A stretch of DNA of 64,000 nucleotides from Promethearchaeota archaeon (lineage in GTDB: Archaea; Asgardarchaeota; Lokiarchaeia; Sigyniarchaeales; SOKP01): the NCBI GenBank assembly GCA_019058445.1, contig JAHPZA010000002.1:124001-188000 (forward strand), given 5' to 3'. Below are positions 62,398 through 64,000 of this stretch, piece by piece. Each line of letters opens with the position of its first letter. Positions within the stretch are counted from its first letter, which is position 1. The position numbers were made by a program, and so were the translations under genes. The notes beneath the pieces are model-generated. The model did not search any database. It was given only the letters and a program-made list of their open reading frames with translations, and was not told the origin of the DNA.

Positions 62398-63546
62398 ATG
62401 AGTGGAATTTGGGACATTAAAGCCGATGTTGTATCAGAAGGTGACAACTTAAGAGATGTTTCACCCTTAACCAGTAAAACACGCAAGGACAAGGATGGAT
62501 ATACTCATTATGTTTTTAGCAAAGTTATGTTTAATAATAAATGGTATGTTATTCCGGAAGATGACTTTGAATTATTTGAAAAATTTGTAGAGGGAGGATC
62601 GCGGGAATATCCTTCTGATGGAAGTATACCTTGCGATATTGTAGCAGGTCAGGCGAGAAAAGTGCTTAATGAATTAGTGGCATGTTCTAATGATCCGAAT
62701 CACTATTACTGCGAAGATGCTCGTGACGCGCTAAAACATGGTAAATTTGCAGTGGTGAGAGGTACACTAAAATTATATTTAGGGAAATATACTACACGAG
62801 ATTGGAGAAGAAAGAGATTTACGGATGATATAGATTTTTGGACATTTCAAACCTCATTATTAGATTCTACGCTAAAAAGTTGTAATTTTATAAAAAATCA
62901 AGACGGCGAGTGGGAAAAAAAGGTTGAATGGGTTAATCCCGATAAAAAAAAAACAAGAAATGATATTCTCTTTGCTGCGAACAACTTAAATCAATTGCTA
63001 GATTTTGGTGCTGGAGCATATCTTGAAGGATCGAGCCTCAAAGAAATTTTCGCGAAAAAAATCAAAAGAGGTCATGATGTCGATATCAGTGATATTATCA
63101 ACGTTGCAATGGTGAACGACGGGATTACGGGAAAAAATAAGGATGAATGGCTACAAGCATGGTCCGCTTTCGAGGAAGCTGCAAATACTAGAAATTCAAG
63201 GACAACTTCTAACTTAATTAGTTTATGCCGATCCTCACTGGCCATTGCAGACCATCTTAAGAGAGTAAGTGAGGCATTAAAAAAATATAATGACCTCATT
63301 TTCGATAAAGAAAAATATCCGGATGAGAAATTAAAGTGGATTTGTAGAACATCTATTCATTGGGAAAAATTTCTTGAAAAGAATGGAGGGGAAGAAACGA
63401 GAAAAATGCTCCATTTTTTTTATCATCAAGAAGCGGAAGAAAAACCAATCCATGCTGCTAATTTAAGAAATTTTGCTTATAAAATTCTGGAGCTGCTTAA
63501 CTCTAGATATAATTATTTAAAAGTTAAATTTGAAATTGAAGATTAG
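62398..63546 (+). CDS. Nucleotidyltransferase-fold protein, AbiEii-like motif
   Basis: The 382-residue protein contains AVVRGTLKLYLG at 118-129 and FTDDIDFW at 141-148. Together they resemble the nucleotidyltransferase hG[G/S] and D-h-D signature in the AbiEii-type form (GGTAL ... RxSxDIDF), with G122-T123 and D144-D146 as the likely active-site residues. The rest is mostly helical with no further known domain. AbiEii-family enzymes often act as toxins that modify tRNA. No obvious antitoxin is adjacent; the neighbour across a 155-base divergent gap is a DNA methyltransferase. The assignment is by motif only. Confidence 0.5.
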   Translation: MSGIWDIKADVVSEGDNLRDVSPLTSKTRKDKDGYTHYVFSKVMFNNKWYVIPEDDFELFEKFVEGGSREYPSDGSIPCDIVAGQARKVLNELVACSNDPNHYYCEDARDALKHGKFAVVRGTLKLYLGKYTTRDWRRKRFTDDIDFWTFQTSLLDSTLKSCNFIKNQDGEWEKKVEWVNPDKKKTRNDILFAANNLNQLLDFGAGAYLEGSSLKEIFAKKIKRGHDVDISDIINVAMVNDGITGKNKDEWLQAWSAFEEAANTRNSRTTSNLISLCRSSLAIADHLKRVSEALKKYNDLIFDKEKYPDEKLKWICRTSIHWEKFLEKNGGEETRKMLHFFYHQEAEEKPIHAANLRNFAYKILELLNSRYNYLKVKFEIED

Positions 63547-63630
63547 TTTACAACCAAAAAGGATATTTTTGTTAATTATTCATATTTTATAGCCCTAACT
63601 TTTAATAACTTAAATATTCATATCTAAAAC

Positions 63631-63927
63631 ATGCCAAAATTTAAAGTAGTAATTAAAAAGGATTGCTTTTTCTGCGACAAACTTAAAGAATGGCTAGCTG
63701 ATAAAAAAATTGACGTGACCTTTTTAGATTATTTAGATCCTAAAGATTTTGACGATCCTCTCATGAAAAATCAGACTTTTTACACTATCTATTGTGATTT
63801 TTCAGCCTGTGTTGAATCTATTCCTATTGTGGTTAAAAACGATAAAGAATTTTATTATGGGGAGCTATGGGACTTAGTGAATAATCAGATAATTGAGGAG
63901 AAAGCGAAAGAAATTTTTGAAATTTAA
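63631..63927 (+). CDS. Glutaredoxin-like thiol protein
   Basis: The 98-residue protein has a thioredoxin fold of glutaredoxin size. The redox pair CFFC sits at residues 12-15 after the first strand (KVVIKKDC), and SIPIVVK near residue 68 contains the cis-proline. A further Cys pair (YCDFSAC near 54-60) is unusual and could form a second disulfide or a metal site. It probably reduces protein disulfides or low-molecular-weight thiols. It is 84 bases downstream of the nucleotidyltransferase-like gene. Confidence 0.75.
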   Translation: MPKFKVVIKKDCFFCDKLKEWLADKKIDVTFLDYLDPKDFDDPLMKNQTFYTIYCDFSACVESIPIVVKNDKEFYYGELWDLVNNQIIEEKAKEIFEI

Positions 63928-63937
63928 TTCTATTATA

Positions 63938-64000
63938 TCATTGTAACATCTCAGTATAGCGAACTACTCGTGAAATGAGTGTTTCACGATCTAATTCCTT
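63938..64000 (-). CDS. C-terminal fragment of an unidentified protein (cut by window edge)
   Basis: On the minus strand the frame is open from the window edge to TGA at 63938-63940 and encodes KELDRETLISRVVRYTEMLQ. The regular charged and hydrophobic pattern looks like a real C-terminal helix. The stop lies 10 bases from the convergent glutaredoxin-like stop. Too little is present to name the protein. Confidence 0.4.
   Translation of the reverse strand, partial: KELDRETLISRVVRYTEMLQ

Noticed and set aside
1..64000. tRNA, rRNA, CRISPR arrays, transposons and inteins
   Set aside because: I looked for tRNA-like G+C-rich cloverleaf stretches, regularly spaced repeats, transposase motifs and interrupted conserved genes. 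None was found apart from the hydrolase described above.

Overview
The window is A+T-rich DNA (roughly 70% A+T by eye), densely packed with short intergenic gaps and many apparent TTG or GTG starts. It is archaeal: SRP54, hypusine-type aIF5A, FEN1, a two-ring CDC48/VAT ATPase, NOB1, TrmY and HerA lie close together. A stand-alone roadblock/LC7 protein, a further pair of possible longin/roadblock-type proteins and corrinoid methyl-transfer genes fit an Asgard archaeon, most likely Lokiarchaeia-like. That placement is inference, because no actin, ESCRT or rRNA gene is in view. I saw no tRNA, rRNA, CRISPR array, transposase or integrase.

Layout. 1-4022: a TldE/TldD metalloprotease pair (TldE runs off the left edge), an unknown small gene, and a glycosyltransferase flanked by an intact zinc-ribbon gene and a decayed copy of that gene's 3' end. 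4311-13106: an oxyanion-uptake block, probably for phosphate. It holds a 32-residue membrane peptide, an anchored solute-binding protein, a fused double permease, two non-equivalent ABC ATPases, three PhoU/DUF47-like proteins and a PiT-type permease. 13276-16779: purB, purM and a PfkB-family kinase. 16872-21219: a CPBP-family membrane protease, a small phosphoesterase and a five-PAS histidine kinase whose 5' end is out of frame with any normal start codon. 21379-26227: a pair of sensor-like small proteins, a corrinoid protein with a URO-D-type methyltransferase, a nitrilase remnant, a SAM methyltransferase and a DUF4386 membrane protein.

26421-43009: a mixed metabolic region. It has a rifampicin-phosphotransferase-like dikinase, lipases, two AttH-like lipocalin-fold proteins facing away from each other, the roadblock protein, an MDR oxidoreductase, an alpha/beta hydrolase split by a 30-base stop-containing insertion, nadC, a NikR-like regulator without nickel ligands, a GPH sugar symporter, a class II aldolase, a second URO-D methyltransferase with an intact zinc site, DNA polymerase IV, a CysQ/HAL2-type phosphatase and a metallophosphoesterase. 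43083-46645: a 682-residue fusion of a DapA/NanA-type aldolase to an APH-type kinase, a membrane protein and AMMECR1. 46709-57744: the core block pyrC-trmY-srp54 facing left, then aIF5A-nadK-nob1-fen1-cdc48 facing right, then herA facing left. 57874-64000: a membrane protein, an FGGY kinase, a zinc-ribbon protein, a solitary DNA methyltransferase, a nucleotidyltransferase-fold protein, a glutaredoxin-like protein and the end of another gene.

The points I consider most worth following are the asymmetric ABC importer with its PhoU/PiT partners, the aldolase-kinase fusion, the nucleotidyltransferase-like gene beside the orphan DNA methyltransferase, the hydrolase interrupted exactly inside a conserved motif, and the histidine kinase reading-frame problem. 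All family calls come from reading motifs in the translated sequence; no database search was run.
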